A stretch of DNA of 64,000 bases. It comes from Echinometra lucunter (Eukaryota > Echinodermata > Echinoidea > Camarodonta > Echinometridae). Made by a program: the position numbers and the translations under genes. Under the pieces are notes generated by a model. The model saw nothing but the letters and a program-made list of their open reading frames with translations, had not been told where the DNA came from and did no database searches. The DNA lies in the NCBI GenBank assembly GCA_029962745.1, contig CM057154.1, forward strand, positions 3,388,090-3,452,089. The letters run 5' to 3'. Position 1 is the stretch's first letter, and the number at the start of each line of letters is the position of its first letter. Shown here in pieces: positions 63,126 to 64,000 of the stretch.

Positions 63126-63722
63126 GTGCAATATAAATGGATATGACATATGCTTCAATGAATTTGATAATTTAATAAGTTGTAGAAATTATGTTTGTAT
63201 TTTTTGTTAAATATATATTATAAATCACTTTTCTGTATACCCATTTCCAATCCAATATCCTATTCTAGGTAATAATACCATTTCTCAATTCAATTTGCAT
63301 TCAAATGCTCTTGGAAATTAAATTTACAGCCGTCTTTTATTTTTTCATTCTCTCTTTTCAACTACACTACCAGTCACACTTCTTTGTATGGGGCCTGTTT
63401 GCCTGTTTCAGCCGGAGAGCAATAGTGTCAGCTGTTGTTCTCTGGTTGGGGGAGGTAGGCAGGTGTAATTGGGAAGGTGTGACTGGTACTGAATGTAAAG
63501 TGTAAAGTGTATGTGCAATATAAATTCAATGTAATATTCGATGAATTTAATCATTTAGTAATTTGTAGATATCATTTTTGTAAATAATTATGGATAATAA
63601 ATCAATTTTCTGTATATATCCTGTTTTAATCCAACTTTCAATTCTAATTGGTATCCAGTCTCATTTCAATTTGCATGTAAATACTCTTATTTTGATAAGG
63701 AAATCAAATGTACAACCGATTT
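63126..63722 (+). repeat. Diverged direct duplication in the LINE 3' UTR
   Basis: Copy 1 (63126-63338) and copy 2 (63513-63722), offset 387 bp, share 'gtgcaatataaat', 'ttttctgtata', 'tcaatttgcat' and 'ctctt' in the same order. I judge similarity to be roughly two thirds to three quarters by eye. Confidence 0.65.
63370..63486. mobile_element. Possible 117-bp MITE in the LINE 3' UTR
   Basis: The left end 'ccagtcacacttc' and the complement of the right end 'ccagtcacaccttc' are inverted, and TA flanks each side (63368-63369 and 63487-63488). It lies between the two copies of the 3' UTR duplication. The short arms make chance possible. Confidence 0.45.
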
Positions 63723-64000
63723 CTAAATTTATATCCATCCGCTTTAATTTTGAGGCAATTACGAGTTTATAATGAATCTTCACCATGTATCCCAATCAAG
63801 CCTAAATTTTTCTTAATATAAACTTCTTTCATATATTTGGATGTACATTTCAGTTTTTAAAGTTTTTAAATTGTTGATGCATTATTTTCATATTTGTTTG
63901 AATTCATCTAATTATGTTAAATTACTAGAATTTTTCGAGGATACAAGGCTACTCAATTATGCACTCCGTGAAACCTTTTTTTTTTTTGTTGCAATTTTCC
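63723..64000. other. No gene recognised; distal LINE 3' UTR or flanking intron
   Basis: AT-rich sequence to the window edge with a T run near 63978-63988. No clear LINE tail or target duplication was found. Confidence 0.4.

Larger units (their letters stand above)
58428..63722 (+). mobile_element. CR1/L2-like non-LTR retrotransposon (LINE), nearly full-length ORF
   Basis: This is a LINE with one long ORF coding for an apurinic-type endonuclease and a reverse transcriptase, the arrangement of CR1/L2-type elements. The ORF lies in 58428-61015 and 62628-63096. Between them sits a younger hAT-like insertion (61016-62619). A 3' UTR follows, containing a diverged internal duplication (63126-63338 and 63513-63722) and a 117-bp foldback. 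The 5' end, 3' tail and target duplication could not be fixed. It lies antisense to the septin-like gene, probably in its intron. The clade call is from motif style only; a Jockey-superfamily relative is possible. Confidence 0.88.

Overview
The window reads as nuclear DNA from a marine invertebrate, most likely an echinoderm and probably a sea urchin. The grounds are an AT-rich background with spliced genes, many microsatellites, several kinds of foldback MITE, runs of G, and the recurring motif 'gcgagcgaagcgagc'. The repeat-family part of that assignment rests on memory, not a search. Gene density is low: I can support two protein-coding genes, both partial, and one large non-LTR retrotransposon.

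Layout. (1) 1-42.4 kb: no exon I can defend. It holds microsatellites, a diverged tandem repeat (3.9-4.2 kb), a PIF/Harbinger-like MITE with TTA target duplications (16.45-16.80 kb), a TA-flanked MITE (29.99-30.23 kb), tRNA-like SINE fragments, and a few unproven exon or promoter candidates. This stretch may include the 5' part of the GAS2-like gene. (2) 42.44-50.01 kb, plus strand: the 3' four coding exons of a GAS2-like cytoskeletal linker. Two exons encode the GAR (Gas2-related, microtubule-binding) domain, one is a short linker, and a long terminal exon encodes a 660-residue Ser/Arg/Pro-rich tail with EB1-type SxIP/TxIP motifs. The expected CH (actin-binding) exon was not found. The 3' UTR runs to about 52.7 kb. 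(3) 55.19-55.39 kb, minus strand: a small terminal exon that looks like the C-terminal coiled coil of a septin (SEPT4/5 type). It points tail-to-tail at the GAS2-like gene, with a long (ATC)n tract and a foldback MITE between them. (4) 55.4-64 kb: probably an intron of the septin gene, containing MITEs and a CR1/L2-like LINE on the plus strand. The LINE ORF (endonuclease plus reverse transcriptase) is split by a 1604-bp hAT-like non-autonomous insertion with a perfect 8-bp target-site duplication. Removing the insertion and one duplication leaves a single frame of 1018 codons plus stop.

Biology. The two host genes both concern the cytoskeleton: GAS2-like proteins link actin and microtubules and track plus ends, and septins form filaments associated with actin, microtubules and membrane. 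Their adjacency may be coincidental. Most of the remaining structure is transposon history, including nested insertions that can be ordered in time.
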